NCBI RefSeq assembly: GCF_013155295.1
Contig: NZ_JABJXT010000001.1
Coordinates: 62,001 to 126,000, forward strand
DNA from: Pseudogemmobacter hezensis
GTDB lineage: Bacteria; Pseudomonadota; Alphaproteobacteria; Rhodobacterales; Rhodobacteraceae
Length of the DNA stretch: 64,000 nucleotides
Reading direction: 5' to 3'
The translations under genes were made by a program, and so were the position numbers. Shown in pieces: positions 27,783 through 37,632 of this stretch. The notes beneath the pieces are model-generated. The model worked only from the letters and a program-made list of their open reading frames with translations, was not told the DNA's origin and ran no database searches. Numbering within the stretch: position 1 is the stretch's first letter; each line of letters starts with the position of its first letter.

Positions 27783-28514
27783 ATGCTGACGCGGAAGCAG
27801 CTGGAGCTTTTGAACTTCATTCGTGATCGTCTGGATCGTGACGGGGTGCCACCCTCTTTTGACGAGATGAAAGAAGCGCTCGATCTGCGCTCGAAATCCG
27901 GCATTCACCGGCTGATTACCGCTTTGGAAGAGCGCGGGTTTATCCGTCGCCTCGCGCATCGCGCCCGGGCGCTGGAAATCATCCGCCTGCCCGAGGCGCT
28001 GGAGCGCCGGGCAGAGGCCGCGCCACCTGCCGCCCCCGCTGCCGCTGATGCGCCCGGCTTCTCGCCACGGGTGATCAAAGGGGATCGCAACACTCCCCCG
28101 CCCGAGGTCACGCCGCTGACACCCGTCCACGCGCTTGAATTGCCGGTCATGGGCCGCATCGCCGCCGGTGTGCCGATTGAGGCGATTGCCGAAGTCTCAC
28201 ATCATATCGCGGTGCCAGGCGCGATGCTTTCGGGGCGCGGCAACCACTATGCGCTTGAGGTTAAAGGCGATTCGATGATCGAGGCCGGGATCAATGACGG
28301 TGATATCGTCGTGATCCGCGAACAGGGCACCGCCGACAATGGCGATATCGTGGTCGCCCTGGTCGAGGACCAGGAGGCGACGCTGAAGCGCTATCGCCGC
28401 CGCGGCAATATGATCGCGCTGGAGGCGGCAAACCCTGCCTATGAAACCCGGATGATCCCGGATCATCTGGTGCGGGTTCAGGGCCGTCTTGTCGGCCTGA
28501 TCCGCAGCTATTGA
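27783..28514 (+). CDS. lexA: SOS repressor LexA
   Basis: LexA represses DNA-damage genes until RecA filaments trigger its self-cleavage. The 243-aa product has the winged helix ([32 protein letters not shown]), a Pro/Ala-rich linker of about 50 residues, the Ala128-Gly129 cleavage site (GRIAAGVP), Ser164 (KGDSMIEAG) and Lys202 (ATLKRYRRR). The linker is longer than in E. coli LexA (202 aa), as is usual in alphaproteobacteria. GAGAAG upstream is the likely ribosome site. An SOS box precedes the gene and a strong terminator follows it. Confidence 0.98.
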   Translation: MLTRKQLELLNFIRDRLDRDGVPPSFDEMKEALDLRSKSGIHRLITALEERGFIRRLAHRARALEIIRLPEALERRAEAAPPAAPAAADAPGFSPRVIKGDRNTPPPEVTPLTPVHALELPVMGRIAAGVPIEAIAEVSHHIAVPGAMLSGRGNHYALEVKGDSMIEAGINDGDIVVIREQGTADNGDIVVALVEDQEATLKRYRRRGNMIALEAANPAYETRMIPDHLVRVQGRLVGLIRSY

Positions 28515-28525
28515 GCAATGATCAG

Positions 28526-28563
28526 GGCCGGATTTGGGGGCGACACCCCAGATCCGGCCTTTC
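28526..28563 (+). terminator. Rho-independent terminator of lexA
   Basis: Stem GGCCGGAT (28526-28533) with inner TGGGG, loop, CCCCA and ATCCGGCC (28552-28559), followed by TTT. It starts 12 bp after the lexA stop. Confidence 0.88.
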
Positions 28564-28661
28564 GCCTGTCTGCAGGCCCGATTTCTGTGCGATAACAAAG
28601 GATCATCTGAGGTAATCGCTGTCGCAAAGGCCTGGGGCGGCGCGCTGTCCCCAAAGATTTC

Positions 28662-30893
28662 TTAGCGAATTTCAAAAATCTTTTCGGGCAGGCGCTTGCG
28701 CAGATCAGTCAGATCGCCCGCCCCGCCACTCCAGATCCGGTCAGGCCTGGCAGGCCGCAGAAGATAGCGCGGATGTGCCGCTGCTGGCTCGGCTTCTGGC
28801 AGCGGGAATACCGCAATCGCCCCGGTCTCTCGCAGGGTTTTCTGGTCAATCAGCGGGCAATTTGCGGGGATGTTTTCGGCCCGCGCCGCCAGGATCACCA
28901 GGTCATATTGCCTGCAGGCGGTATCCAGCTGCGCAATGCCCCGCTTTCCTGTCAGAACCACCCCCTGCATCCCCAGCAGCTGAAAGCTGCGCAGGGCGGC
29001 AGGCCCGTCAAAGCCCGGCCGCTTTGCGGCCTCGGCCTGGGGGGCCAGATCGCCATCGGCCTCCAACCAGTTCGAGGCGGAAAAACCGCCCGCCGTTGGC
29101 CCTGAAAGCGCCCTGCCCTCAGACCCCATCAGCCCAACCAGCCGCCCATCTGACGCGATGAGCAGCACCGGGCGCGCGGCAAAGGGCCAGGCCACCAGGC
29201 CCAGCACTATCACCAGTGCCCCCGCCAGCCGCGCCCGCCCAGGCCAGGCGATCAGCCACAGCCCGCCCAGGGTGATCAAAGGCAGCGCCAGCCAATGCGG
29301 CGCGGGGATCGCGGTGACCGAGCCCTCCATCTCGGCCACGCGGTAGGCGACCAGCAGGATCCATTCCGAGGCCTTGCCCATCACCCAAAGTGGCAGCGCC
29401 TGAAGCCCGACCGGGGCCAGCAAAAAGGCCAGCACCCCCATCGGCATGATCGCCACCCCCATCGCAGGCGCAGTCAGGATATTGGCCACCAGCCCGTAAT
29501 CGGCAAAGCGGTTGAAATGCGCCGCCGCATAGGGCGCGGTCGCCAGCCCGCCGATCAGCGAGCTGGCCACGACCGTAATCACCACCACCGATATCCGCGA
29601 AAGGCTGCCGCGCTGCATCCGCGCATCCAGCGCCTGAAAGCCTGCGATCAGCGCCACCGTCGCCGCCATCGACATCTGAAACCCAGGCGCCAGCAGGCTT
29701 TCGGGTTTCAGCGCCAGCATCACGAAACCCGCAATCGCCGCCGTGCGGATCGTCATCGCCCGGCGATTGAACAGGATCGCCAGCAGCATCACCAATGTCA
29801 TAACAAAGGCCCGCTCGGTCGCCACATTCGCGCCCGAGAGCTGCAGATAGAACCAGGCCACGAAGATCGAGACCAGGGCCGCGATCTTTTTCGCATTCAC
29901 CCGCAGCGCCAGCCAGGGGATGCAGGCAATGCCGCCCCGGATCAGCGCAAAGACGAAAGCGGTAAGGCAGACAAGGTTCATCCCCGAGATCGCCAGAATA
30001 TGCGCCAATGACGAATCGCGCAGCGCCTCAACCGTCGCCTGGCTGATGCCAGAGCGGTCGCCGGTCATCGCGCCCGAGGCAAAAGCCCCCGCCTCACCCG
30101 GAATATGGGCGCGGATCCCGGCGGAAAACCAGGCGCGCAGCCGCCCGATCCACTCTTCACCCGGCTCGGGCGGCTCAATCAGCACAACCGGCGTGCGGCT
30201 ATAGCCCACGCCGCCCAGCTGCGCGAAATAGGCCATGCGGCGGAAATCAAAACCGCCAGGCTCGGCCGGGCCTTCGGGGGGCGACAGATGCGCGGTCATC
30301 ATCACCCGCTCGCCCGGCGCGGGGGGATGGCCTATTGCATTTCCATGCAGCGAGACGCGCACGCGCAGGGGCGTTTTCGCCGGATCCATCCGCTCCAGCA
30401 CCACCTGATCCAGCGTGATCCTCAACGCGTCAGAGGCGGAATTGTCGATCTCGACCACCCGCCCCTCTACCGCGCCGTAATAGCGAAAGCCTAAGACAGG
30501 CGCGTCCTGCAGATGCGCCCGGAGGCCTGCCAGCAGAAAGCCCAGCGACAGTGCCAGCAGCCCGGCGGCACAGGGCCGCCAGGGATACGGCAGGCTGATC
30601 TGCCCGATCCCGGCCAGCAGCATCAGCCCGAAAATCATCCCGTAAAGCGGCAGGCCAGGCTCTGAGCCAAGCGCGAACCAGATCCCGATGCCAGTGCCAA
30701 AAAGCCCCACCGCCAGCGCGAAGATATGGCCCCGCGCCTCTTCCAGCGCGATCAGCGGGCCGATGATCCCCAGGCGCCACAGCCTTAACGCCCAAAGCAG
30801 GGCCGCGTCAGACCAGCGCTGCCACCCGGCCCGGGGCGGCGCCTCTCCGAACGGCTCTGCCACCTCTGCGGTGGCAGCAATCTCGTCAGCCAC
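28662..30893 (-). CDS. comEC: ComEC/Rec2-family DNA uptake channel
   Basis: ComEC carries single-stranded DNA across the inner membrane during natural transformation. The 743-aa product has N-terminal hydrophobic segments, a DUF4131/OB-like domain (about 95-230) and the competence domain with many membrane helices (LAHILAISGMNLVCLTAF, GANVATERAFVMTLVMLL). The C-terminal part is short and lacks the full metallo-beta-lactamase nuclease with HxHxDH, which is common in alphaproteobacteria. GTG 30893 (VADEIAATAEV) with AGGGGAAGGG upstream is chosen; the frame stays open upstream but runs antisense into gltX. It is convergent with lexA and divergent from gltX. Confidence 0.9.
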   Translation of the reverse strand: MADEIAATAEVAEPFGEAPPRAGWQRWSDAALLWALRLWRLGIIGPLIALEEARGHIFALAVGLFGTGIGIWFALGSEPGLPLYGMIFGLMLLAGIGQISLPYPWRPCAAGLLALSLGFLLAGLRAHLQDAPVLGFRYYGAVEGRVVEIDNSASDALRITLDQVVLERMDPAKTPLRVRVSLHGNAIGHPPAPGERVMMTAHLSPPEGPAEPGGFDFRRMAYFAQLGGVGYSRTPVVLIEPPEPGEEWIGRLRAWFSAGIRAHIPGEAGAFASGAMTGDRSGISQATVEALRDSSLAHILAISGMNLVCLTAFVFALIRGGIACIPWLALRVNAKKIAALVSIFVAWFYLQLSGANVATERAFVMTLVMLLAILFNRRAMTIRTAAIAGFVMLALKPESLLAPGFQMSMAATVALIAGFQALDARMQRGSLSRISVVVITVVASSLIGGLATAPYAAAHFNRFADYGLVANILTAPAMGVAIMPMGVLAFLLAPVGLQALPLWVMGKASEWILLVAYRVAEMEGSVTAIPAPHWLALPLITLGGLWLIAWPGRARLAGALVIVLGLVAWPFAARPVLLIASDGRLVGLMGSEGRALSGPTAGGFSASNWLEADGDLAPQAEAAKRPGFDGPAALRSFQLLGMQGVVLTGKRGIAQLDTACRQYDLVILAARAENIPANCPLIDQKTLRETGAIAVFPLPEAEPAAAHPRYLLRPARPDRIWSGGAGDLTDLRKRLPEKIFEIR

Positions 30894-31046
30894 CTTGCCC
30901 TTCCCCTCTCTGCACGGATAAATGCGCGGTGAAATCGCCCGTCCTCGCGATCCAGGTCGTGAAGGCATCTGCCGCGACTGTTCCAGATCCCTGCGCTGTT
31001 TCGGGACATTCTTGCCCGTTATGGTTTCCGAAAGGTTAATTCGATC

Positions 31047-32465
31047 ATGCCCGCCGCCTCCACCACCCTGCCCGTCGTCACCCGTTTCGCGCCCTCGCCC
31101 ACCGGCTATCTGCATATCGGCGGGGCCCGGACGGCGCTGTTCAACTGGCTTTATGCCCGTGGCCGGGGCGGCAAATTCCTGCTGCGCATCGAGGATACCG
31201 ACCGCGAGCGTTCCACCCCCGAGGCGACGGCGGCCATTTTGCAGGGTCTGACCTGGCTGGGTCTGGACTGGGACGGCGATGTCGTCAGCCAGTTTGAACA
31301 AAAAGACCGCCATGCCGAGGTCGCGCGTGAGATGCTGGCCCGTGGCACCGCCTATAAGTGCTTCTCGACGCAGGAAGAAATCGCCGCCTTCAAAGAGGCG
31401 GAAAAGGCCCGTGGCGTCAGCTATCCGGTCTTTCACTCGCCCTGGCGCGACGCTGATCCGGCGACCTTCCCCGATGCGCCCTTTGCCATCCGCATGAAGG
31501 CCCCGCGCGAGGGCGAGACGGTGATCACCGATCAGGTCCAGGGCGATGTGGTGATCAAAAACGACACGCTCGACGACATGATCGTGTTACGTTCCGATGG
31601 CACGCCTACCTATATGCTGGCGGTGGTGGTGGATGATCATGATATGGGCGTGACCCATGTGATCCGGGGCGATGACCACTTGGTCAACGCGGCCCGTCAG
31701 CAGATGGTCTATGATGCGATGGGCTGGACGGTGCCTGTCTGGGCGCATATCCCGCTGATCCACGGGCCGGACGGGAAAAAGCTGTCCAAGCGCCATGGCG
31801 CGACGGGCCTCGAAGAATATCAGGCCATGGGCTACCCGGCATCGGGCATGCGCAACTATCTGACCCGTCTGGGCTGGGCGCATGGCGATATGGAGATCTT
31901 CACCAGCGCCGAGGCGATGGAGGTCTTTGATCTGAAGGGAATCGGGCGTGCGCCTGCCCGGCTGGATTTTAAGAAGTTGGAAAACACCTGCGGGCATCAT
32001 ATCGCCATGGCGGATGATGCCGCACTGCTGCATGAGATCACCGCCTATCTGCAGGCCGCAGAGAAGCCTGCGCTGACGCAAGGGCAGTCTGCGCTTTTGC
32101 TAAAGGCGATGTATTGCGTGAAGGACCGTGCGAAAACCCTGCCGGAACTGCTTGAAAAGGCTCACTTTGCGCTGATCTCGCGCCCGGTGGTGGCGGAAGA
32201 GAAAGCGGCGGCAAGCCTTGATGCGGTATCCCGTGGTATACTGAAATCATTGACGCCGCAGCTGCAAAATGTTAGCTGGACGAAGGAGGCGCTTGAGCCC
32301 ATTCTGAACCAGGCCGCCGCCGATAACGGGATCGGATTCGGCAAGCTGGCCAGCCCTCTCCGGGCCGCATTGGCAGGACGGGCCGCGACTCCTTCGGTCT
32401 TTGACATGATGCTGGTCATCGGTCGGGACGAAACCATTGCGAGGCTCTCGGAGGCCGCAGCGTAA
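31047..32465 (+). CDS. gltX: Glutamyl-tRNA synthetase
   Basis: GltX charges tRNA-Glu and, since gatCA is present, probably also tRNA-Gln before amidation, although a second gltX is usual in this group. The 472-aa class-I synthetase has the HIGH motif as HIGG ([19 protein letters not shown]) and KMSKS as KLSKRHG. The start ATG 31047 gives a 10-residue lead before VTRFAPSP. The 153 bp to comEC carries the divergent promoters. Confidence 0.95.
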   Translation: MPAASTTLPVVTRFAPSPTGYLHIGGARTALFNWLYARGRGGKFLLRIEDTDRERSTPEATAAILQGLTWLGLDWDGDVVSQFEQKDRHAEVAREMLARGTAYKCFSTQEEIAAFKEAEKARGVSYPVFHSPWRDADPATFPDAPFAIRMKAPREGETVITDQVQGDVVIKNDTLDDMIVLRSDGTPTYMLAVVVDDHDMGVTHVIRGDDHLVNAARQQMVYDAMGWTVPVWAHIPLIHGPDGKKLSKRHGATGLEEYQAMGYPASGMRNYLTRLGWAHGDMEIFTSAEAMEVFDLKGIGRAPARLDFKKLENTCGHHIAMADDAALLHEITAYLQAAEKPALTQGQSALLLKAMYCVKDRAKTLPELLEKAHFALISRPVVAEEKAAASLDAVSRGILKSLTPQLQNVSWTKEALEPILNQAAADNGIGFGKLASPLRAALAGRAATPSVFDMMLVIGRDETIARLSEAAA

Positions 32466-32567
32466 GCCTGCACCCACCCCCCCGAGCCCCGTCAGCGCCA
32501 CAAGGCGCATCAGAAGCCATGAGGCCGCCACGCCGATGCGGGCGGCCTGCCATACGGGGGATTAGGT

Positions 32568-33857
32568 ATGACTGACAGAAAAGCGACGCTGACGCTGGAC
32601 GGTAAGGATTTCGACCTGCCGGTGCTGAAGCCGGTGCTGGGCCCGGATGTCCTGGACATTCGCAAGCTTTACGGCCAGGCCGATGTTTTCACCTATGACC
32701 CCGGTTTCACCTCGACCGCGTCCTGCGAAAGCGCCATCACCTATATCGACGGCGACAAGGGCGAGCTGCTCTATCGTGGCTATCCGATCGAGCAGCTGGC
32801 CGAGAAATCGACCCATCTCGAGACCTGTTTCCTGCTGATGTATGGCGAGCTGCCCACCGCAGACCAGCTGGCCGATTTCAACACCCGCGTGACCCGTCAC
32901 ACGATGGTGCACGAGCAGATGACGAACTTCTTCCGTGGCTTCCGCCGCGATGCCCACCCGATGGCGACCATGGTCGGCGTGGTCGGCGCAATGTCTGCTT
33001 TCTACCACGACAGCCTGGATATCACGGATGAATGGCACCGTGAGGTCGCCTCGATCCGCATGATCGCCAAACTGCCGACCATTGCCGCCATGGCCTATAA
33101 ATACTCGATCGGTCAGCCGTTTGTTTATCCGAAGAACTCGCTCTCTTATGCCGGGAACTTCCTGCATATGTGCTTCTCGGTCCCGGCTGAGGAGTATGTC
33201 GTCAATCCGATCCTCGAAAAAGCGATGGACCGGATCATGATGCTGCACGCCGATCATGAGCAGAACGCCTCGACCTCGACCGTGCGTCTGGCGGGCTCTT
33301 CGGGCGCCAATCCCTTCGCCTGTATCGCCGCCGGCATCGCCTGCCTCTGGGGCCCGGCCCATGGTGGCGCGAACCAGGCCTGCCTGGAAATGCTGAAGGA
33401 AATCGGCACCGTTGACCGGATCCCGGAATTCATCGCCAAGGCGAAAGACAAGAACTCGGGCTTCCGCCTGATGGGCTTTGGCCACCGGGTCTATAAGAAC
33501 TTCGACCCGCGCGCCAAGGTGATGAAGGAATCGGCTGACGAGGTGCTGGAGCTTCTGGGCGTTCACAACAACCCGCTGCTGCAGGTCGCCAAAGAGCTGG
33601 AGCGGATCGCGCTGGAAGACGAATATTTCGTCTCGAAAAAGCTTTACCCGAACGTCGACTTCTATTCGGGCATCATCCTCGAGGCGATGGGCTTCCCGAC
33701 CTCGATGTTCACCCCGATCTTTGCGATTTCGCGCACCGTGGGCTGGATCTCGCAGTGGAAAGAGATGATCTCGGATCCGACCGGCAAGATCGGCCGGCCG
33801 CGCCAGCTTTACGTCGGCCCGGGCAAGCGCGACTATCTGGATCTGCGCGCGCGCTGA
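32568..33857 (+). CDS. gltA: Citrate synthase (type II)
   Basis: GltA condenses oxaloacetate and acetyl-CoA at the start of the TCA cycle. The 429-aa length and N-terminal beta-rich domain ([19 protein letters not shown]) mark the hexameric type-II form. Catalytic histidines lie in [11 protein letters not shown] and [13 protein letters not shown], and the catalytic aspartate in [26 protein letters not shown] stretch precedes ATG 32568. gltX-gltA is a conserved order in this group. Confidence 0.98.
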   Translation: MTDRKATLTLDGKDFDLPVLKPVLGPDVLDIRKLYGQADVFTYDPGFTSTASCESAITYIDGDKGELLYRGYPIEQLAEKSTHLETCFLLMYGELPTADQLADFNTRVTRHTMVHEQMTNFFRGFRRDAHPMATMVGVVGAMSAFYHDSLDITDEWHREVASIRMIAKLPTIAAMAYKYSIGQPFVYPKNSLSYAGNFLHMCFSVPAEEYVVNPILEKAMDRIMMLHADHEQNASTSTVRLAGSSGANPFACIAAGIACLWGPAHGGANQACLEMLKEIGTVDRIPEFIAKAKDKNSGFRLMGFGHRVYKNFDPRAKVMKESADEVLELLGVHNNPLLQVAKELERIALEDEYFVSKKLYPNVDFYSGIILEAMGFPTSMFTPIFAISRTVGWISQWKEMISDPTGKIGRPRQLYVGPGKRDYLDLRAR

Positions 33858-33910
33858 GCAGGTCAGACCGCCCTGGCGGGTCCGCATTGCGGGCCCCCGG
33901 GCGGATGCCC

Positions 33911-33948
33911 GCCAGACCAATCCCGGCCAAACCAATCCTGGCCAGACC
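33911..33948. repeat. Short tandem repeat after gltA (15-bp units)
   Basis: GCCAGACCAATCCCG, GCCAAACCAATCCTG and a partial GCCAGACC lie in a row. No gene crosses the region 33858-34182, which otherwise contains only the terminator at 34048-34075. Confidence 0.7.
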
Positions 33949-34047
33949 GTCACGCAGCAGCGCGTCTCTGGCCGACACCGCCGGAAAGACCGTGCCATAT
34001 AGGCTGTGCCAGAAAGACGGTCCCACAAAGGCGATGTCATAAAGAAA

Positions 34048-34075
34048 AAGGGCGGCCCATCCGGACCGCCCTTTT
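34048..34075. terminator. Bidirectional terminator between gltA and the XRE gene
   Basis: GGGCGG (34050-34055) pairs with CCGCCC (34066-34071), with A-rich sequence on the left and TTTT on the right. It lies between two convergent genes and can serve both. Confidence 0.8.
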
Positions 34076-34182
34076 CCATTGCCCCCAAACGGATTTGGCA
34101 TCGTCCACCGATGCAACGGGATCAAAACACCCGGCATCGGCAGGCCGTCACCTCACCGATACGTCGAAATCAGAACGTCAGA

Positions 34183-34539
34183 TCAGGCCGCCGAAAGCAC
34201 GCGGGCCAGGTCAAAAAGCCTGCGACGCTGCGCCTCGGGAATCGAGTAGTAAGAGCGAACCAGCTCCAGCGCCTCTTTATCGGCCATCATATCTGCCTGA
34301 CCATTATGCGGGATATCGCCCTCAGCCAGCCCTTCAAAGAAGAACGAGATCTGCACGCCAAGCGCATCGGCAATGTCCCAAAGCCGCGATGCGCTGACGC
34401 GGTTCATCCCGGTTTCATACTTCTGAATTTGTTGAAATTTGATTCCAACCTTATCGGCAAGTTGCTGTTGGGTCATCCCAACCATCCAGCGGCGATGACG
34501 GATTCGCTTGCCAACATGGGCATCAACAGGGTGCTTCAT
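34183..34539 (-). CDS. XRE-family helix-turn-helix regulator
   Basis: The 118-aa product has a Cro/C1-type HTH at residues about 10-65 (GKRIRHRRWMVGMTQQQLADKVGIKFQQIQKYETG, given here only as boundaries of the HTH). A short C-terminal part contains ALELVRSYYSIPEAQRRRLFDL. Homologues are frequent in Rhodobacteraceae, but I know no established target. The gene is alone, convergent with gltA, and faces a 468-bp AT-richer gap. It may bind its own promoter there. Confidence 0.88.
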   Translation of the reverse strand: MKHPVDAHVGKRIRHRRWMVGMTQQQLADKVGIKFQQIQKYETGMNRVSASRLWDIADALGVQISFFFEGLAEGDIPHNGQADMMADKEALELVRSYYSIPEAQRRRLFDLARVLSAA

Positions 34540-35007
34540 TCTCTACTCCGTACAACTTCTACCAGTAACCAAAACCTGTGAAGTGGACACCCTTTATATG
34601 GGCTCCCTGAAATTACTATAAGCATAAAGCATGCCACGACCAAAGACTTTCGCAGATTTTTTCCTGATTGATCCGTTAACCAGGAAACCTGCCATAATTG
34701 TCAGGTTGAATTGGCCGGGCAAGCGATCAATCCGGCCAGCCTGGCCCCATCCACCCTTAGGTGTCCGGGGTGAATTGCCACTCGCCTCATGCGATACTTT
34801 CATTTTGAACATCATTTCGATATTATTCTCATATTGAGAATGCGGGCTATGACAGATGCCCGCGCCGGACGCCAGCCCTGCGCCGCTTCGGCCTGCCAGC
34901 CCCTGCCCCCGCATATTTCCCCCCATGGCCGCGGAAAATCATTTGCTTTCCTGTTCTTGAGCGGGAACTGTGTCGCGCAACATATCCGTCAAATTTCAGG
35001 GGTTCCG
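34540..35007. other. Gene-free AT-richer gap with a dyad
   Basis: No ORF here is convincing on either strand. Base composition is visibly richer in A/T than the neighbours. A perfect dyad ATTCTCA-TAT-TGAGAAT lies at 34825-34841, about 165 bp before the quinone oxidoreductase start, and looks like an operator. The promoter of the XRE gene lies at the left side. Confidence 0.6.
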
Positions 35008-35985
35008 ATGAAAGCCTGGCAGACCCTGGCAACAGGCACCCCAATCGCCCTTTGTGACATCCCCGCCCCCACCCCCGCAAAAGGCGAGGCGCTGGTGCGC
35101 ATGTTCGCCGCAGGGCTGAATTTTGCCGATCTGCTGATGAACCAGGGCCGCTATCAGCTGCGCCACCCCCTGCCCCTGACCGGCGGGCTGGAGCTGGCGG
35201 GCGAGCTGGTCTCGCTTGGGCCTGAAACCCAGGGGCCGCCCCCGGGCAGCCGGGTTGCGGCGCTGGTCTCTGCCGGGGCCTTTGCCGAATATGTGCGGGT
35301 GCCGGTCCCGGCCCTGGTCCCGCTGCCGGACGGGATGGATTACCCGGTCGCCGCCGGCCTGCAGATCGCCTGGGGCACCTCGCATCTGGCGCTGGCGGGC
35401 AAGGCACGGCTGCAACCGGGCGAGACACTGTTCGTCACCGGCGCGGCTGGCGGGGTCGGGCTGACTGCGGTTGCCATCGGGCGCCTGCTGGGGGCACGGG
35501 TGATCGCCTCGGTGCGCGGCGCTGAAAAGGCCGCGATCGCCCGGGCGGCCGGGGCAGATCTGGTGATCGACAGCGAGACGCCCGATCTGAAATCCGTGCT
35601 GCGCGAGCTGGGCGGCATTGATGTGACCTATGACACGGTCGGCGGCCCGGGTTTCGACGCCGCCATGCGGGCCACGCGCCCCGGCGGGCGGATGCTGGCC
35701 ATTGGCTTTGCGGGCGGGGATGTGCCTCAGGTGCCGCTGAACCAGCTGCTGGTGCGCAATATCACCGTGATCGGCTTCTGGTATGGCGGCTATGCCGATT
35801 TCGCCCCGCAAGAGCTGCAAGACAGCCTGACCCAGTTGCTGAACTGGTGGCAAGAGGGCCGGATCCAGCCGCTGATCTCGGAAAAGCTGCCCTTTGAGCG
35901 CCTGCCCGAGGGACTGGAAACCATTCGCAGCCGCCGGGCGACCGGCAAGCTGGTGCTGCTTGCGCCGGAAACTGCGGGGCTATGA
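35008..35985 (+). CDS. Zinc-free MDR-family NADPH:quinone oxidoreductase
   Basis: The 325-aa product has the GroES-like N-terminal domain (GLNFADLLMNQGRYQ) and a Rossmann domain with FVTGAAGGVGLTAVAIGRLLGA, typical of quinone oxidoreductase / zeta-crystallin-like medium-chain dehydrogenases. No structural-zinc cysteine cluster is visible. It probably reduces quinones or enones with NADPH; the physiological substrate is unknown. ATG 35008 (MKAWQTLATG) with AGGGG upstream is chosen over an open frame from 34789. The convergent LysR gene ends 15 bp downstream. Confidence 0.88.
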   Translation: MKAWQTLATGTPIALCDIPAPTPAKGEALVRMFAAGLNFADLLMNQGRYQLRHPLPLTGGLELAGELVSLGPETQGPPPGSRVAALVSAGAFAEYVRVPVPALVPLPDGMDYPVAAGLQIAWGTSHLALAGKARLQPGETLFVTGAAGGVGLTAVAIGRLLGARVIASVRGAEKAAIARAAGADLVIDSETPDLKSVLRELGGIDVTYDTVGGPGFDAAMRATRPGGRMLAIGFAGGDVPQVPLNQLLVRNITVIGFWYGGYADFAPQELQDSLTQLLNWWQEGRIQPLISEKLPFERLPEGLETIRSRRATGKLVLLAPETAGL

Positions 35986-36000
35986 GCCTGGCAGTCCCGG

Positions 36001-36873
36001 TCAGGCCGAAGCCGCGCCATAAGCCGCACGCAGCTCGGAGATCAGCATCGCCCCGACCTCACTGACGCGCGGCGAAGCGAAACCCTCGGCGGTATAAAGC
36101 GCAATCCTCGTGCGGCCCAGCTGCGGCAGCGTGTTCTCACCGCTGATCGGCTGGGTGCCATCTGGCAGCCCACCACCGATCCGCACGGTTACAGCCAGAT
36201 CGGCCGCGACCGAGGCCTCGATCACCTGCTCGCTGTCGCCATCGACCGCCATCTCCCAGGGGATGCCCGCCTGATCCAGCGCCGCCTGCGCCAGAGGCCG
36301 GAACAGGCAGCTTTGCTTGAACCCAAGCCGCAGCGGCCGGCGCTGCCAGGCGCTGCCCTCAACCGCCCCGATCCACAGCAGCTGACGTTCATGCAGCACC
36401 TCGGCCTCTGGGTCGGGCCGCTCTTCGGTGGTCAGCATCAGATCCAGCTTTCCCGCCTCGAAATACTCTTTCAGATGCAGCGTATATGAAGAGACAAGGT
36501 TGATCCGCATCAGCGGGTAATTCTGGCTCAGCCGTTTCAGGATCGGCGGAATCGCCGGATAGACAATGTCATAGGGAACGCCCAGCCGGATCTCTCCCTC
36601 ATATTGCCCATGGCCCAGCCGCGACAGGGCCTCGTCGTTCAGCTCAAGCATGCGGCGGCCGTAAGACAGGAGCATCTCGCCCTCAGGGGAAAGCAGCATC
36701 TTGCGCCCGGCCCGCAAAAACAGCTGCAGATCAAGCGCTTCTTCCAGCCGCCGGATCTGCATCGAGACCGCCGATTGCGTCAGAAAAAGACTGCCCGCCG
36801 CCCGCGTGACGCCGCCCAACTCGGCGACCATCACAAAAGACCGCAGGGCGGTCAGATCGAGGTTTCGCAGCAT
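36001..36873 (-). CDS. LysR-family transcriptional regulator
   Basis: The 290-aa product has the N-terminal LysR winged helix (LTALRSFVMVAELGGVTRAA, SAVSMQIRRLEEAL) and a substrate-binding domain of usual size. ATG 36873 has AGGA 8 bp upstream; an ATG 33 bp earlier is less likely. The effector is unknown. It is divergent from a DUF1127 gene, with a 143-bp gap that contains a dyad at 36918-36933, so it probably regulates itself and that gene. Confidence 0.9.
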   Translation of the reverse strand: MLRNLDLTALRSFVMVAELGGVTRAAGSLFLTQSAVSMQIRRLEEALDLQLFLRAGRKMLLSPEGEMLLSYGRRMLELNDEALSRLGHGQYEGEIRLGVPYDIVYPAIPPILKRLSQNYPLMRINLVSSYTLHLKEYFEAGKLDLMLTTEERPDPEAEVLHERQLLWIGAVEGSAWQRRPLRLGFKQSCLFRPLAQAALDQAGIPWEMAVDGDSEQVIEASVAADLAVTVRIGGGLPDGTQPISGENTLPQLGRTRIALYTAEGFASPRVSEVGAMLISELRAAYGAASA

Positions 36874-36917
36874 ATCACAAATCCTGATGTATTTCCCGAC
36901 AATCATTCATTTCCATT

Positions 36918-36933
36918 ATGCAGGTTTATGCAT
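36918..36933. promoter_or_regulatory. Candidate LysR operator
   Basis: ATGCA-GGTTTA-TGCAT is a perfect 5-bp dyad, in the size range of LysR T-N11-A sites. It lies between the divergent LysR and DUF1127 genes. Confidence 0.5.
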
Positions 36934-37016
36934 CAGACATCAAGCGTGGCATCAGACAACGTGATGATCACAAGGAAACGCATCATTTTTTGAGATACAC
37001 CCACAGGAGAGTTGCG

Positions 37017-37253
37017 ATGTTTACCCGCTCTGCCCTTTTCCCCGCCAGGCTATGGCACGGCCTGCGACGGCAGCTTTCTTTGCGGCGGCTTGCGGCAAAA
37101 TTCTCGATGCTGATTGCATTGCAGCGCAGCCGCAAAAAGCTGCGCAGACTAAGCGATGACAGCCTGCACGATATCGGCCTCAGCCGGGAAATCGCCGAGG
37201 CAGAAGCTGCACGCCAGATCTGGGATCCGCCTGCGCATTGGCGGCAAAGCTGA
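37017..37253 (+). CDS. DUF1127 small protein
   Basis: The 78-aa product ends with the DUF1127 motif (RSRKKLRRLSDDSLHDIGLS, residues about 37-56), a basic helix pair found in many proteobacterial small proteins. Relatives in Rhodobacter act in RNA-linked control, and in Agrobacterium in phosphate and carbon control; the role here is unknown. CAGGAGAG at 37003-37010 is a strong ribosome site. It is divergent from the LysR gene. A second DUF1127 gene lies at 61409, also divergent from a regulator. Confidence 0.88.
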   Translation: MFTRSALFPARLWHGLRRQLSLRRLAAKFSMLIALQRSRKKLRRLSDDSLHDIGLSREIAEAEAARQIWDPPAHWRQS

Positions 37254-37433
37254 GCTCACAGCTGTGCAGCCAGCGCGGCAGACAAAACGCGCGTCGAACC
37301 CCGGCAGGACCACAAATCCACCTTTAGGATCAAAGCACGACAGCACGGATTCACCTGGGCACAAGGACGCGCACAACCACGCGCGTATCGACACGCCCCT
37401 CTCTGCGCGGCTTTTCTCTGGCGCGGCTTTGCG

Positions 37434-37517
37434 CCTGAGGCCTGGTGCCTGAGACCTGAGACCTGAGACCTGAGACCTGAGACCTGAGATCTGGCATCTG
37501 AAGGCTGGCATCTGAGG
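37434..37517. repeat. Heptamer tandem repeat, twelve units of CCTGAGA type
   Basis: Six perfect copies of CCTGAGA (37448-37489) are flanked by degenerate units CCTGAGG, CCTGGTG before and TCTGGCA, TCTGAAG, GCTGGCA, TCTGAGG after. It lies in the 484-bp gap between the DUF1127 gene and the Bax-inhibitor gene. No convincing ORF crosses it. Seven bases is not a multiple of three, so changes in copy number would shift any reading frame. Confidence 0.9.
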
Positions 37518-37632
37518 CGGGCGGCCGCCAAAAGCCCCGGACAACCAAAGGTAGCCAAAGCCAGGCCGCAACGATGGATAGCCGAAAAAATGCAATGCAT
37601 TTGCTACCATAACGCGGATTTTAACGTGAAAT

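Noticed and set aside
30894-31436. N-terminal extension of comEC by about 180 residues
   Set aside because: The extra part runs antisense through gltX and has no membrane or domain pattern; GTG 30893 with a ribosome site is better.
34825-34841. SqrR-type site ATTC-N8-GAAT
   Set aside because: The spacer between ATTC and GAAT is 9, not 8, so the match is not exact; listed only as an unassigned dyad.
37434-37517. Heptamer array as a CRISPR
   Set aside because: Units are 7 bp with no spacers, so this is a simple tandem repeat.
37149-37610. Minus-strand ORF with SGLRSQV-type repeats
   Set aside because: The peptide repeats only reflect the DNA heptamer, and the frame overlaps the DUF1127 gene.
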